A stretch of DNA of 36,835 nucleotides from Deltaproteobacteria bacterium (GTDB lineage Bacteria; Desulfobacterota; JADFXK01). Under the pieces are notes generated by a model, which worked only from the letters and a program-made list of their open reading frames with translations, was not told where the DNA came from and searched no databases. The stretch is from NCBI GenBank assembly GCA_015233625.1, contig JADFXK010000004.1:1-36835 (forward strand). Direction: 5' to 3'. Positions 18,480 through 28,169 of the stretch are shown here, piece by piece (positions within the stretch are counted from its first letter, which is position 1; each line of letters begins with the position of its first letter). The translations under genes and the position numbers were made by a program.

Positions 18480-20114
18480 CTACGGCTGATTTCCCTCGGC
18501 CCGGTTAAGGAAGAAATCTTCCATGCGTTCCAGGAGTGGGCCGAACGTGTTCACGTCCCGGGCCGAAATGGATACCGCATCGTATTGTTGGCATCGATTG
18601 GCTACCGTCAAGGGATCAGCCAGGTCCTCTTTATTCAGGACCATCAAGATGGGAATCTGATCAAGATTAATCTGGGCCAGGATTTGTTCCACGGCTGAAA
18701 TGTGTTTTTCGAAAGCCGGACTACTGGCATCGACGACGTGGAGGAGCAAGTCCGCGTCCTCCATCTCTTCTAAAGTGGCCTTAAATGCCTCCATCAGGTC
18801 TTTGGGCAAATCGGCGATGAATCCTACCGTGTCAGTAATAATGACCTCTACGTCCCTGGGGAACCTGAGCCGGCGACTGGTGGGGTCCAACGTCGCGAAA
18901 GGCTTGTTCTCGGTAAACACCCGACTCTTGGTTAAGGCGTTCAACAAGGTGGATTTCCCGGCGTTAGTGTACCCGATAATGGATATCACCGGCATACCCT
19001 TTCGTCGGCGATGATCCCGGCGGAGTTGCCGTTCCTTCCGGACATTCTCCAGTTGTTTTTGGAGACGGTGCAGGCGGTCATTGGCCCGACGACGATTGAT
19101 TTCCAGCTTTGTTTCGCCCGGGCCCCGGGCTCCGATGCCTCCAGTCAACCGGGACATGGCTGTGTTTTTGACCACCAGTCTGGGTAAAAGATATTTTAAT
19201 TGGGCTATCTCAACCTGGATTTTTCCCTCTCGGCTTTTGGCGCGTCGGGCGAAGATGTCTAGAATTAACTGGGTTCGGTCAATGATTCTGACTTCAGTCG
19301 CGTCGGTCAAGGATCGAACCTGGGAAGGATTCAATTCCTGGTCAAAAATCAGCAGATTTGCGCCCATCTGGAGCATCCGGGCCATCAGTTCAGTCAGCTT
19401 CCCCCGACCCAGCACATACCTGGAATTCATCTTTCGGGTAACCTGAATCACCTGGTCCAGCACCTTGATACCGCTTGAAGTAGCCAATTCCGTCAACTCC
19501 GCCAAAGACTCAAGTATTTTGGCCCGAGATTTGTCCGACACGGAAACCAGAATGGCCCGGTCTTTGGCCGAATCTAACCCAGCGACCTGGCCGGTCCGGG
19601 CGAATTCTTCTTCCAATGCCTGGATGAAGGGCGCGAAATCCAGGTCCAAGGCAGCCGGGTGGTCGGCCGTGATGGTTCGGTAGTCTTTTCCCTCAATGGC
19701 CTGGGGCAGGAGATGGGTCACGGTCATCGCCCCGGGCAGGCCATCGGGTTTGACCTGGAGGACGGCGATCAGGTCTAATGACAGCAAGGACAGATCGGCC
19801 AGGTCGTCATCGCTTAACGGTTCCCCGAGGAGATGGGTGTGGATTAACCGCAAGCCCTTGAGCCGGGTTTCTAGTCCCCGAAGTCGGCTCAACGGAGGGA
19901 TAACAATCCCTCGACCGTCACCTACAATGACATGGGAGATGACTCCCCGGCGGTCAATGAGCAGCCCGATTTGACGACCCGTCTCATGCGATATTTCGGT
20001 GACAATTCTGGCCAGATCAGGCGCGATGACTTCCTCACCCGTTAGACGCCTCTGGTAGATGCGCTCCAACCGTTTCACCTGGCTTGGCTTTAGTCCGACA
20101 GTTTGGCCATACAA
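18480..20114 (-). CDS. hflX: GTPase HflX (ribosome-associated, with N-terminal extension)
   Basis: GRGKLTELMARMLQMGANLLIFDQELNPSQVRSL; GIGARGPGETKLEINRRR; G1 GYTNAGKSTLLNAL; DTVGFIADLPKDLMEAFKATLEE. Confidence 0.94.
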   Translation of the reverse strand: MYGQTVGLKPSQVKRLERIYQRRLTGEEVIAPDLARIVTEISHETGRQIGLLIDRRGVISHVIVGDGRGIVIPPLSRLRGLETRLKGLRLIHTHLLGEPLSDDDLADLSLLSLDLIAVLQVKPDGLPGAMTVTHLLPQAIEGKDYRTITADHPAALDLDFAPFIQALEEEFARTGQVAGLDSAKDRAILVSVSDKSRAKILESLAELTELATSSGIKVLDQVIQVTRKMNSRYVLGRGKLTELMARMLQMGANLLIFDQELNPSQVRSLTDATEVRIIDRTQLILDIFARRAKSREGKIQVEIAQLKYLLPRLVVKNTAMSRLTGGIGARGPGETKLEINRRRANDRLHRLQKQLENVRKERQLRRDHRRRKGMPVISIIGYTNAGKSTLLNALTKSRVFTENKPFATLDPTSRRLRFPRDVEVIITDTVGFIADLPKDLMEAFKATLEEMEDADLLLHVVDASSPAFEKHISAVEQILAQINLDQIPILMVLNKEDLADPLTVANRCQQYDAVSISARDVNTFGPLLERMEDFFLNRAEGNQP

Positions 20115-20133
20115 TTTACCGATGGTGAATTCT

Positions 20134-20612
20134 CCTAGTTCGTGTTGCGTGTTACGGGTTTCGAGTTGCGTGTTACGAGTTGCGTGTTAATGTCATTGAC
20201 TTAACGGCTGCGCATATTGGAGACCTCGACCCAGGGTGGCGCTGCGCTGACCCTGGGCTATATTGGGTAACCCCTACGGGGTATTAGGGCGTGGTGGCCT
20301 GGTCAATGGTGTGCTTAGCCCCGGCAATGGACTTTGAAGACAAATCATCCCGTTCCGATTGACGAAATCCATTTCCCCGAAGGGGAAAAACAATCTAGCC
20401 CAGGGTCAGCGAAGCGCCACCCTGGGTCATGCAGACACCAAGCCTGGAACCTTAAGTCAATGACATTGAGTTGCGTGTTACGAGTTGCGTGTTACGAGTT
20501 GCGTGTTACGGGTTGCGACGTGTTCCGGAAGGGAAGGAACGTCATATTTTTCGCCAAGATAACTCGGTGGTCATCGACACATACCCGCAACACCTAACTC
20601 GCAACCCGTAAC
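20134..20612. repeat. 14-bp direct-repeat array (consensus GAGTTGCGTGTTAC) flanking an inserted element, with an inverted copy at the far end
   Basis: Copies of (c/g)agttgcgtgttac at about 20160-20188 and 20467-20515; inverted-orientation copy ctcgcaacccgtaacatc at about 20596-20612. Confidence 0.75.
20189..20467. mobile_element. MITE-like non-autonomous element with 16-bp perfect terminal inverted repeats
   Basis: AATGTCATTGACTTAA (20189-20204) and TTAAGTCAATGACATT (20452-20467) are exact reverse complements; subterminal inverted copies of CCCAGGGT...ACCCTGGG at 20230-20257 and 20399-20426; no transposase ORF inside. Confidence 0.7.
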
Positions 20613-20614
20613 AT

Positions 20615-22207
20615 CTATTGCATTACCGCATGGACCCGTACTAACTGCTCTTTTCCCTTAACTTTGACCGGCGGGAATTCCTTTAAGTCAAAGGGTTCCT
20701 GGAGTTGATCGCGGGTGGCCTGGCTAATCAGGATATCTGTATGTAATTCCTTATTCAAGGTTTCAATCCGGGAAGCCAGGTTCACGGAGTCACCCACCAC
20801 CCGGTATTCCATCCGATGCGTCGTCCCAATTATTCCAGCGACTACCGGGCCGGTATTGATACCCACGCCAACGCGGAAGGGAGGCACCCCGACCCGGTGC
20901 CGGGTATTAAATTCCTCCAGAGCGCACATTATCTCCAGGGCGCTTTTGACCGCCAGGGTGGCATGGTCAGGCAGCCTCACCGGCGCACCAAATACGGCCA
21001 TAATCCCATCTCCGACAAATTGATAGACTACCCCCTGGTGCATTTCAATGGCCCTGACCATATAGGAAAAATAGTTATTGAGCAGATTAATCACCTCGTG
21101 GGGAGGTAACTCCTCACACAGGGTGGTGTAGTCTCGAACGTCGGAGAACAGAATTGACACGTCGGTACTCTCTCCGCCTAGAGCCGGCGGATGCTCCAGA
21201 ATTGCCCGGGCAATTTCCGGGGTAACAAACCGGCCAAAGGTTTCTTTGATCCGTTCCCGATCTCGGAGACCTTCCACCATTCGGTTAAAATGGTCTGCTA
21301 AAATGCCCAGTTCATCATTACTGGTGACACCGGCTGTCGCGGTCAGGTCTCCTTCGGCCACTTTGGTCATGGCCGCGACCATGTCCTTTACCGGCGTAAC
21401 GATGCTGCCGGAAACGGTGTGAGCTAAAATCATGGCCAGGGCCAGTCCCGTAATTAGTAGGAAAACAGTCAGATATAGCAGACTGCTGATAACTTCTTCC
21501 GGGTCCATGGTTAGCATCATTCTGGCCTTATTATAGGACAGCACGGCCAGGATGATCATGGGTAAGAAACTGGCGAACATAAAAGTATAGAGTAACCTTG
21601 ACCGGAGACGCAGTCGAAAGGCGCCTGGTGTCTGGACCAGACCACCGTCGGGAAAGAAATGACTCCGGGCCGCGCGGCTGAATATCTCCGTGGTGAAGAA
21701 AACAATGGCCGAGGTGACGACGCCTGAAATCAACACTCCGACAAACACTCTGACTCCGCTGATGATGATGGGCAAAGTGGCTTTTCCGACTGTCTGGAGC
21801 ATGGTGCTGTAGACCGACATAATCAAAGCCGCCATGAGCCAGTTGGCCAAACTGACTAAGGCGGAATAAAACGGCATGTTGAGAATTTTTCGCTGGACAA
21901 TGGGCAATAATCCGGTAGGGATATCACGGGACTCCAATTTGAGCCGAATGTATCGCCTGATACCTAATAACCAGTTGAAGTTAAAGCAAGTTGCTGTGAC
22001 CACTAAAATGACCAGCATAATGGTCGAGGCACGCAGAGCTTTCTGGACATAGGCCAGGGGATGAAGACGGTCAAAATAGAGAAAGTAGGATATGCAAATA
22101 ATCGCCCCGGTGACGTTAGCCAGGATTTGAATAAGGCCCAATTTGAACCTGAAAAGTCGACTTATGCCTGGCCAGGGGTTGTTATTTTCGAAAGGTTGTT
22201 CAGCCAT
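20615..22207 (-). CDS. Membrane-bound class III adenylate/guanylate cyclase with HAMP domain
   Basis: Multiple N-terminal TM segments; HAMP region SGSIVTPVKDMVAAMTKVAEGDLTATAGVTSNDELGILADHFNRMV; cyclase DVSILFSDVRDYTTLCE...FVGDGIMAVFGAP...GINTGPVVAGIIGTTHRMEYRVVGDSVNLASRIE. Confidence 0.93.
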   Translation of the reverse strand: MAEQPFENNNPWPGISRLFRFKLGLIQILANVTGAIICISYFLYFDRLHPLAYVQKALRASTIMLVILVVTATCFNFNWLLGIRRYIRLKLESRDIPTGLLPIVQRKILNMPFYSALVSLANWLMAALIMSVYSTMLQTVGKATLPIIISGVRVFVGVLISGVVTSAIVFFTTEIFSRAARSHFFPDGGLVQTPGAFRLRLRSRLLYTFMFASFLPMIILAVLSYNKARMMLTMDPEEVISSLLYLTVFLLITGLALAMILAHTVSGSIVTPVKDMVAAMTKVAEGDLTATAGVTSNDELGILADHFNRMVEGLRDRERIKETFGRFVTPEIARAILEHPPALGGESTDVSILFSDVRDYTTLCEELPPHEVINLLNNYFSYMVRAIEMHQGVVYQFVGDGIMAVFGAPVRLPDHATLAVKSALEIMCALEEFNTRHRVGVPPFRVGVGINTGPVVAGIIGTTHRMEYRVVGDSVNLASRIETLNKELHTDILISQATRDQLQEPFDLKEFPPVKVKGKEQLVRVHAVMQ

Positions 22208-22619
22208 TTGAGCACCGGGTTTGGTTGATGTTGCTGCATCTTGCCGACGTGTTCTGAATTCGGTTGGAAATAGGCCGGAAGGGTAGAGGCAACCAATGTC
22301 TTCAACCGGCGCCTCTTAAGGGCAAATCTCAATCTTGAGACCAGCATTTTTATTCGCTATATTCTATAGGTCGGCTGAAACCAGAGTACCACAAGGGGCG
22401 ACCCTTGGCAATCTTTTTCCAGATGGGGACGGTCGGCGCGAATGGAGTGATTCTCAGGGAGCACCCGAAGAGGTTACTGGGGCACAGACGGAGGGCAATC
22501 AGGTAGCAGGAGAAGTAGCCGTATATGTTTGAATGGGATATCAACCGTGAGTACGGCAGACCATGCAGAATCTAACTCTGCTTTCTTGTTTGCTTAGAAA
22601 GGGTCCAATCATTTGTGAC

Positions 22620-25109
22620 CTATATCTCTATCTCCACCTGCTGCCTGACAAGGTTGGCCACCGGTGTGTATATATCAACATCGGCTTCCGGCGTGCGTAT
22701 GGTGACGATTAGAGAGTAACGGGCTCTTTTGGACCACCGTTTTAGGTGATGACGCTCACGCCACCAGCCTACAACCGGATAAACAGCAAGGTAACCCCGT
22801 TGAGCAAGTTCTGCCGCCGTTCCGACCCAGCGGTCTGAATGCAATGAACCCAAGTTTCTCAGTTTAGGACCCAATTCCCAGCTATCAGAATCACTCTTGG
22901 AACGGTCACCCCTTCCTTCTTCAAAGGCAATCTTGTTTATGCGTCCTTTGAATTGGTCGAGAGTTTCTATAGGCGTTTTAACCTCTAATCTTAGACCGTG
23001 AGAAGCATAGCGATATGGCTTCTTCCATCCTCTTTCTCCAGGGTTGGGCTCAATGAAGTAAGACAGCGTAACCCGCATCTCCACCTCGGTCTCGCCCAAT
23101 TCCTGCAAGACATCCGTTGGCCACGGAATAGTGTGAAGATTCATGTCCCGCATTTTATCCTTTCCATCGATCCTATCATATGGCTGCAGCGAATCCTGGG
23201 CGATGAGGGTCAAGGAATTCCTGGCACTCCACAGAGCCTTGGTCAGGTCAGGCACACCAAATCCGCACCATCTCAGAAGCTTTTTGTAATCCTCTCTCTT
23301 CTTTAGCGGAGAAAATCTGGCTTTCATCGCCTCGGTCCAATCGGCGGAGTGGACCAGCAGAGCCCGAATGGTTTCCGGCCAATACTCGGGATGCTCGGCC
23401 TGAAGCATGGCCGCCATTCGTGAAGCCAGGGCAGTGGCGGCGCTGGTATCTCTCATGATGGTCAACGGCTTTATGGTGAATGATCCATTCGTTGAAAGTA
23501 AGCCAAGACTATCAACGTATTCTGAGTCCCTCGTCACCGGGTTCAGCGCCATGTTTCCACCTTCTAAGACGATGTCCGGTTTGATCGGCCATGCATTGGA
23601 CCACACGCTGGAAGTGCAACTGGAAGGACTCAGGTCGCCGTGTGGTGCGAGGGGGAGCCAACCGGGATACTTATTCTGATCAATTGTGACCTTTTCGGTG
23701 AAAGCCCCAACAGTTAAGGCGTTCCATGACTGTCCAGGGTCATGAATTCCATCGGTATGGTTGCTGTCTGGATAGAGATGACGAAAGTCGGGGTTAGTAT
23801 TTCCGGCGCAGACTACGATGAGGCGCTTCAGGTTGTCATCGTTTTCGTCGTAACCCGAAGCCAGAGCATCCAGGCGGGCAGACCACGACGATGGTTTTCC
23901 GCGATCTCGGGAATCTTTTGCCGATACAGCCAGGCACATGACGCGTTGGCGTTCAGGCGCAGTAATCTCTGCCCGAGAAATCGCCTCGCTGGTAATGTGA
24001 CCATAGAGATGGGGGAGATTCTTACCGTTAGGTGGAAGAATCTTGACAGACTCAAGCCGATGTCCCAATTCATAGGAATAGCTATCAGATAAGACCTCAG
24101 TGAGATCGCCGTAAAGTGAAAGCCCGGCCATCTCGGTTCCATGTCCTTTGCGATCTGAGGTGCCCCAGTTTGGGTTGTAAGAGTGCATGTCGGTTTGATC
24201 GAGCGCATGCCTCAGCATAGGATGTTCTCTATTTATTCCTGTATCCAGTATACATACGGCCGGGCTTGATGATGGCGGCCAACTTATTCTGGACAACGCG
24301 TCATCGATCCATTTGTATTGCTCGACCGCTGTAAGGTCAGTGAAAAAGTCGGCCGTTTCTTTCGCCCGGCGAACTTCCGCAATACAATCGAGTAAGTCGA
24401 CTGATCTACTCATCTGAGACTTGGTGCCTTGGGCTATAATCACCGTTCGATCTGGAAATTCTATTGTCTCCGCATTAACGCCAAGTCCGATGCGCTGTGC
24501 GTGTTCCTTAAAAGTTTCAAGGTAATCCCGTCTGTTGATTCCAACGCGAAGCCAGACTTCCCAAAATATGACCTCATCTCCTGTTGGCATAACTTCATCG
24601 TCGTCAGTCCATAGGGCGGTAAGTACGGCTTTCCGAATTTCCGAGATGCTTTCGATAAACGGCTGATTTTTGGGCTTACCTTTTTGGGTATACTCGGTGA
24701 GATACTGGTCTATTCTGTCGAAAAAGAAGGATAGCTTGCCTTCTGGAATATAGCAAGTGGCCAAATTCGTATCTTCCACTTTCTTTACCGCAAGCAATTC
24801 AATGCCGGCCCTTCTGGATTCAAGGCTTTCGAACTTCAACTCGAATCCTGGTTCACTTTGGAATTCCACGTAGATCCCATAGCCCACATGAACGCCGAAG
24901 GCCACACGTTCTTGTTTCAAGGCTTGAGCCTTTTCCTCAACTTGCTTCAATTGATTGAGTAATCTATTACCGTGAGATTTCTTGTCTCGGGTAGGCAGCT
25001 TTATTTTATTGCCATCGCCACCCCGATCCGGCGGCGCGTACCGATCAGTCTGAGCTGTACCAGCCACAAGTAAGTGAGGAAGCTTATCCAGCTTTTGATC
25101 AGTCATCAA
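22620..25109 (-). CDS. ietS: S8 family subtilisin-like serine protease, IetS-like defence component
   Basis: Catalytic triad motifs AVCILDTGINREHPML (Asp), GHGTEMAGL (His), MRDTSAATALASRMAAML (Ser); 829 aa; directly downstream of an AAA ATPase. Confidence 0.82.
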   Translation of the reverse strand: MMTDQKLDKLPHLLVAGTAQTDRYAPPDRGGDGNKIKLPTRDKKSHGNRLLNQLKQVEEKAQALKQERVAFGVHVGYGIYVEFQSEPGFELKFESLESRRAGIELLAVKKVEDTNLATCYIPEGKLSFFFDRIDQYLTEYTQKGKPKNQPFIESISEIRKAVLTALWTDDDEVMPTGDEVIFWEVWLRVGINRRDYLETFKEHAQRIGLGVNAETIEFPDRTVIIAQGTKSQMSRSVDLLDCIAEVRRAKETADFFTDLTAVEQYKWIDDALSRISWPPSSSPAVCILDTGINREHPMLRHALDQTDMHSYNPNWGTSDRKGHGTEMAGLSLYGDLTEVLSDSYSYELGHRLESVKILPPNGKNLPHLYGHITSEAISRAEITAPERQRVMCLAVSAKDSRDRGKPSSWSARLDALASGYDENDDNLKRLIVVCAGNTNPDFRHLYPDSNHTDGIHDPGQSWNALTVGAFTEKVTIDQNKYPGWLPLAPHGDLSPSSCTSSVWSNAWPIKPDIVLEGGNMALNPVTRDSEYVDSLGLLSTNGSFTIKPLTIMRDTSAATALASRMAAMLQAEHPEYWPETIRALLVHSADWTEAMKARFSPLKKREDYKKLLRWCGFGVPDLTKALWSARNSLTLIAQDSLQPYDRIDGKDKMRDMNLHTIPWPTDVLQELGETEVEMRVTLSYFIEPNPGERGWKKPYRYASHGLRLEVKTPIETLDQFKGRINKIAFEEGRGDRSKSDSDSWELGPKLRNLGSLHSDRWVGTAAELAQRGYLAVYPVVGWWRERHHLKRWSKRARYSLIVTIRTPEADVDIYTPVANLVRQQVEIEI

Positions 25110-25148
25110 TCCCTCTATTTGGCGTGCAACCCACTAGTCTATTAACTG

Positions 25149-26162
25149 CTATTTACCTTGAATCGTTTTTCGTTCTGATAAAGTTTTTAGTATATCATCG
25201 TTGGTGACGTGGTCACGATCATTGATTATGGCGTCTTTTAAAGCATCGTTACACGCCCTGGTAATATCAGCATAGCTCAACCCAACGGCAACATCAGCTA
25301 ATTGAGGCCAGTAGACGTCTATTTTCTTGAAAGCGGCCAGGTTGGCTTGGATAGCCTGGGCCAGAAGATCCCTATCCGGTAGGCGGTATTCTATGACATC
25401 ATCAAAACGGCGAAAGAGTGCAGAGTCCAGAATCTCGGGATGATTTGTTGCTGCGAGCAAAAGGCTATTAGATTCATCTTGTTCAATCAGTTGCAAAAAG
25501 CTGTTTAATACTCTGCGGATTTCACCGACCTCATTGAGAATGCTACGATTCGACCCAATTGAATCAAATTCATCGAAAAGATAAACTCCGCGAACCTGAG
25601 CGATCGCATCAAATATCTGTCGCAGCTTTGCGGCTGTTTCGCCCATGAATTTGGTGATAAGGCTGTCCAACCTCACGGAGAATAAAGGAAGGTTAAGTTC
25701 TCCAGCCAGGACACCTGCCGACATCGTTTTCCCGGTTCCGGGAGGGCCAACAAAAAGTAATTTTTTTCGGGGTGCCAGGCCGAAAGAACGAATTTTTGTT
25801 ATTTGTCGATGTTCTTTGATGACGCGGGTCAACCGCTCCCGGATATCCCGGCCAAGTATCATATCAGGTATACGAAGCTTTGGATATGAAAGCGTGAGGA
25901 GGTTGGCCAGTTCACCGCGCGGCTGGGCCAGGGGGACGGATTTATTGGCTGATTCAAACGAGTTATGGCGTAGTTTAGCCTCATCTATCAGAGAACGCAG
26001 CTCCTGGGCCAGCTTGCCGTGCCCCAGCTTTGCCTCATGAGCGGCCACTTGCATGGCCACGGCATAGAACTGGGCATCATCTCCATCAATGTGGGATTTC
26101 AGAAGTGCTTTCATTTGATCAGCGCTGGGCATCCGCAACCCGGTCTTTCTTTTTGGGAACAA
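25149..26162 (-). CDS. ietA: AAA family ATPase, IetA-like defence component
   Basis: Walker A LLFVGPPGTGKTMSAGVLA, Walker B VYLFDEFDSIGSNR, sensor LLAATNHPEILDSALFRRFDDVIEY; paired with the S8 protease. Likely start at MPSADQMKALL. Confidence 0.82.
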   Translation of the reverse strand: MFPKRKTGLRMPSADQMKALLKSHIDGDDAQFYAVAMQVAAHEAKLGHGKLAQELRSLIDEAKLRHNSFESANKSVPLAQPRGELANLLTLSYPKLRIPDMILGRDIRERLTRVIKEHRQITKIRSFGLAPRKKLLFVGPPGTGKTMSAGVLAGELNLPLFSVRLDSLITKFMGETAAKLRQIFDAIAQVRGVYLFDEFDSIGSNRSILNEVGEIRRVLNSFLQLIEQDESNSLLLAATNHPEILDSALFRRFDDVIEYRLPDRDLLAQAIQANLAAFKKIDVYWPQLADVAVGLSYADITRACNDALKDAIINDRDHVTNDDILKTLSERKTIQGK

Positions 26163-26207
26163 TGTCAGGTGACAGCTTCGGTCAACCAGTAAGACAGTTT
26201 TATTTTA

Positions 26208-27062
26208 TCACCTTGATTGGTTTGAAGTCAATATATCAGCCAAATTGACGAATTCCTCCACGCTGAGTGTCTCGCCGCGGCGGCGGCCGTCGATCCCGGC
26301 TTGTTCCAAAGTTTCTTTCACGATCTCTTTGGGCAAGCCGGGCAGGTTGGCCCCAGTCAGGGCATTGAGCAGGGTTTTGCGTCGCTGGCCGAACGCGCCT
26401 TTGACCACCCGCGCAAAAATCGCCTCGTTTTGGGCCCGCAGATTTATCGAAGGCTTAAAGATGATTTTGGTCAGCGCGGATGAGACCTTTGGCCTGGGAT
26501 GGAACAGGTCTGGGGACAAATGGAACAGGGTTGTCACGGTGGCAAAGTAGGCCACCATCACGGTCAATGCGCCATAATCCTTGCCTCCGGGTGAAGCCGC
26601 CAACCTGTCCGCCACCTCCCGTTGGAACATCAGGGTCGCTTCGGCGATGGCCTGACGATGATCCAGGAGCTTGAAAAGCAGGGGAGACGAGATGTAATAC
26701 GGCAGGTTGCCGATAACCTTGACCGGCGCTTGCAACTCCTGAGCAACCCTGGTGAAGTCATACTTCAGGGCATCTGCCTCAACCAGCGTGATGTTGGACG
26801 GGCCGCTGGAAGATAGCTGATCGCTCAGAGCTGCCACCAGGTCTCGGTCAAATTCTAAGGCGATGACCCGGCGGACGCGCCGAGCCAGGGGTATGGTCAG
26901 GCTGCCCAGCCCGGCCCCGATCTCAATGACGGTGTCCTCAGGATCGAATCCGGCCGCGTCCAGGATTCTTTCGGCGGTGGCGGGTTGGGCCAGGAAGTTT
27001 TGGCCCAGCTTATGCTTGGGTCGGATGTGGTAATGTTTGATGAGGCTGATAGAATCGCGCAT
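26208..27062 (-). CDS. rsmA: 16S rRNA (adenine1518-N6/adenine1519-N6)-dimethyltransferase
   Basis: PKHKLGQNFLAQPATAERIL...VIEIGAGLGSLTIPLA...VIGNLPYYISSPLLFKLL...GAFGQRRKTLLNAL. Confidence 0.95.
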   Translation of the reverse strand: MRDSISLIKHYHIRPKHKLGQNFLAQPATAERILDAAGFDPEDTVIEIGAGLGSLTIPLARRVRRVIALEFDRDLVAALSDQLSSSGPSNITLVEADALKYDFTRVAQELQAPVKVIGNLPYYISSPLLFKLLDHRQAIAEATLMFQREVADRLAASPGGKDYGALTVMVAYFATVTTLFHLSPDLFHPRPKVSSALTKIIFKPSINLRAQNEAIFARVVKGAFGQRRKTLLNALTGANLPGLPKEIVKETLEQAGIDGRRRGETLSVEEFVNLADILTSNQSR

Positions 27063-27198
27063 GTTTATGGCCTTTCGACCAGCTCAATATGGACCCGGCC
27101 GCTGAATCCGATTGACTTAGATCAGGGTTAAGGTTTAATATCTCGCCGGTTAACTATTCGGGCTCGTGGGTTTGATCAACTTAAAGAGGTAATATCTT

Positions 27199-27771
27199 AT
27201 GAAATCAGCCATTTTAGTTATTGACATGGTCAAGGATACGCTTGACGGGACTCATTCTTACCCTATTACCCCCCAGGCTATGGCCATGTTGCCGGCGTTG
27301 AATCATTTGTTGATTGAAGGACGGCGGTTGGGGTCGCAAATCATATTCTCCACCGATAGTTTTCTGGAAGAAGACTTTATCTTTAAGGGGCGAATGAAAG
27401 CCCACTCCATTCGGGGAACCAAGGGCGCGGAAACGATTGATGAGTTGGACCAGAGACCCGGTGACATCCATCTGCCTAAACGCCGGTTTAGCGCTTTTTT
27501 TAAGACCGACCTGGATCAGACGCTCCGGGTGAAGGGCATTGAGTTGGTGGCCGTGACTGGAATCGCGACCAACTTTTGTGTCTTGGCGACCGCCCTAGAT
27601 GCTCTCTGCCACGACTTCCGGGCCGTCATTATCGAAGACTGCGCCGCCGCCTTTGATTTGGCCACCCACACCAGGACGGTGGATAACTATCGTCGGAATC
27701 CCTTAAACCCCCTTTTCAGAATTATGACGTCCCACGACTTTTTACAGGAGCAGGCCGAAAACGCAGCCTAG
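27199..27771 (+). CDS. Cysteine hydrolase, isochorismatase family
   Basis: AILVIDMVKDTL...HSIRGTKGAETIDEL...LPKRRFSAFFKTDLDQTLRVKGIELVAVTGIATNFCVLATALDAL. Confidence 0.92.
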   Translation: MKSAILVIDMVKDTLDGTHSYPITPQAMAMLPALNHLLIEGRRLGSQIIFSTDSFLEEDFIFKGRMKAHSIRGTKGAETIDELDQRPGDIHLPKRRFSAFFKTDLDQTLRVKGIELVAVTGIATNFCVLATALDALCHDFRAVIIEDCAAAFDLATHTRTVDNYRRNPLNPLFRIMTSHDFLQEQAENAA

Positions 27772-27790
27772 CCGGTCAGCGTCGGATCTG

Positions 27791-28057
27791 TTACTCCGGT
27801 TCCGGAGAGTCTTCCTCTGTTGGTTCAAAAGGGACCGCCTTAAACTGGTCCTCACCCTGTTTAATCAAGAGTTCCACCTTGGTTTCGGCTTCATCGAGTT
27901 TGGAGGCGCAAAATCGGGACAGGCGGATTCCTTCCTCGAAGATATTTAAGGCCTCTTCCAGGGGCAGGTCTCCGCCCTCCATCCGGTTCACGATGGCTTC
28001 CAACCGCTTCAAGGCTTTCTCAAAGGTCTGATTTTCTGCTGCGGCAGCTTTTTTCAT
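27791..28057 (-). CDS. xseB: Exodeoxyribonuclease VII small subunit
   Basis: TFEKALKRLEAIVNRMEGGDLPLEEALNIFEEGIRLSRFCASKLDEAETKVELL. Confidence 0.95.
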   Translation of the reverse strand: MKKAAAAENQTFEKALKRLEAIVNRMEGGDLPLEEALNIFEEGIRLSRFCASKLDEAETKVELLIKQGEDQFKAVPFEPTEEDSPEPE

Positions 28058-28169
28058 CTGGTTCCTCGGCTATCCAGGTTCTCCCTATATCTTGGGGATG
28101 AAACGGTTATTTGGGACAGGTGGGGCAACGCGACGTCATTAGAGGGCGACCGCCACGTCCTTAAGTTAT

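Noticed and set aside
18480-20114. Long N-terminal extension of HflX as a novel domain
   Set aside because: Extended HflX proteins are common in Desulfobacterota and Firmicutes; not considered novel.
20134-20612. CRISPR array interpretation of the GAGTTGCGTGTTAC repeats
   Set aside because: Repeats are only 14 bp, tandem without uniform spacers, occur in both orientations, and no cas genes are nearby.
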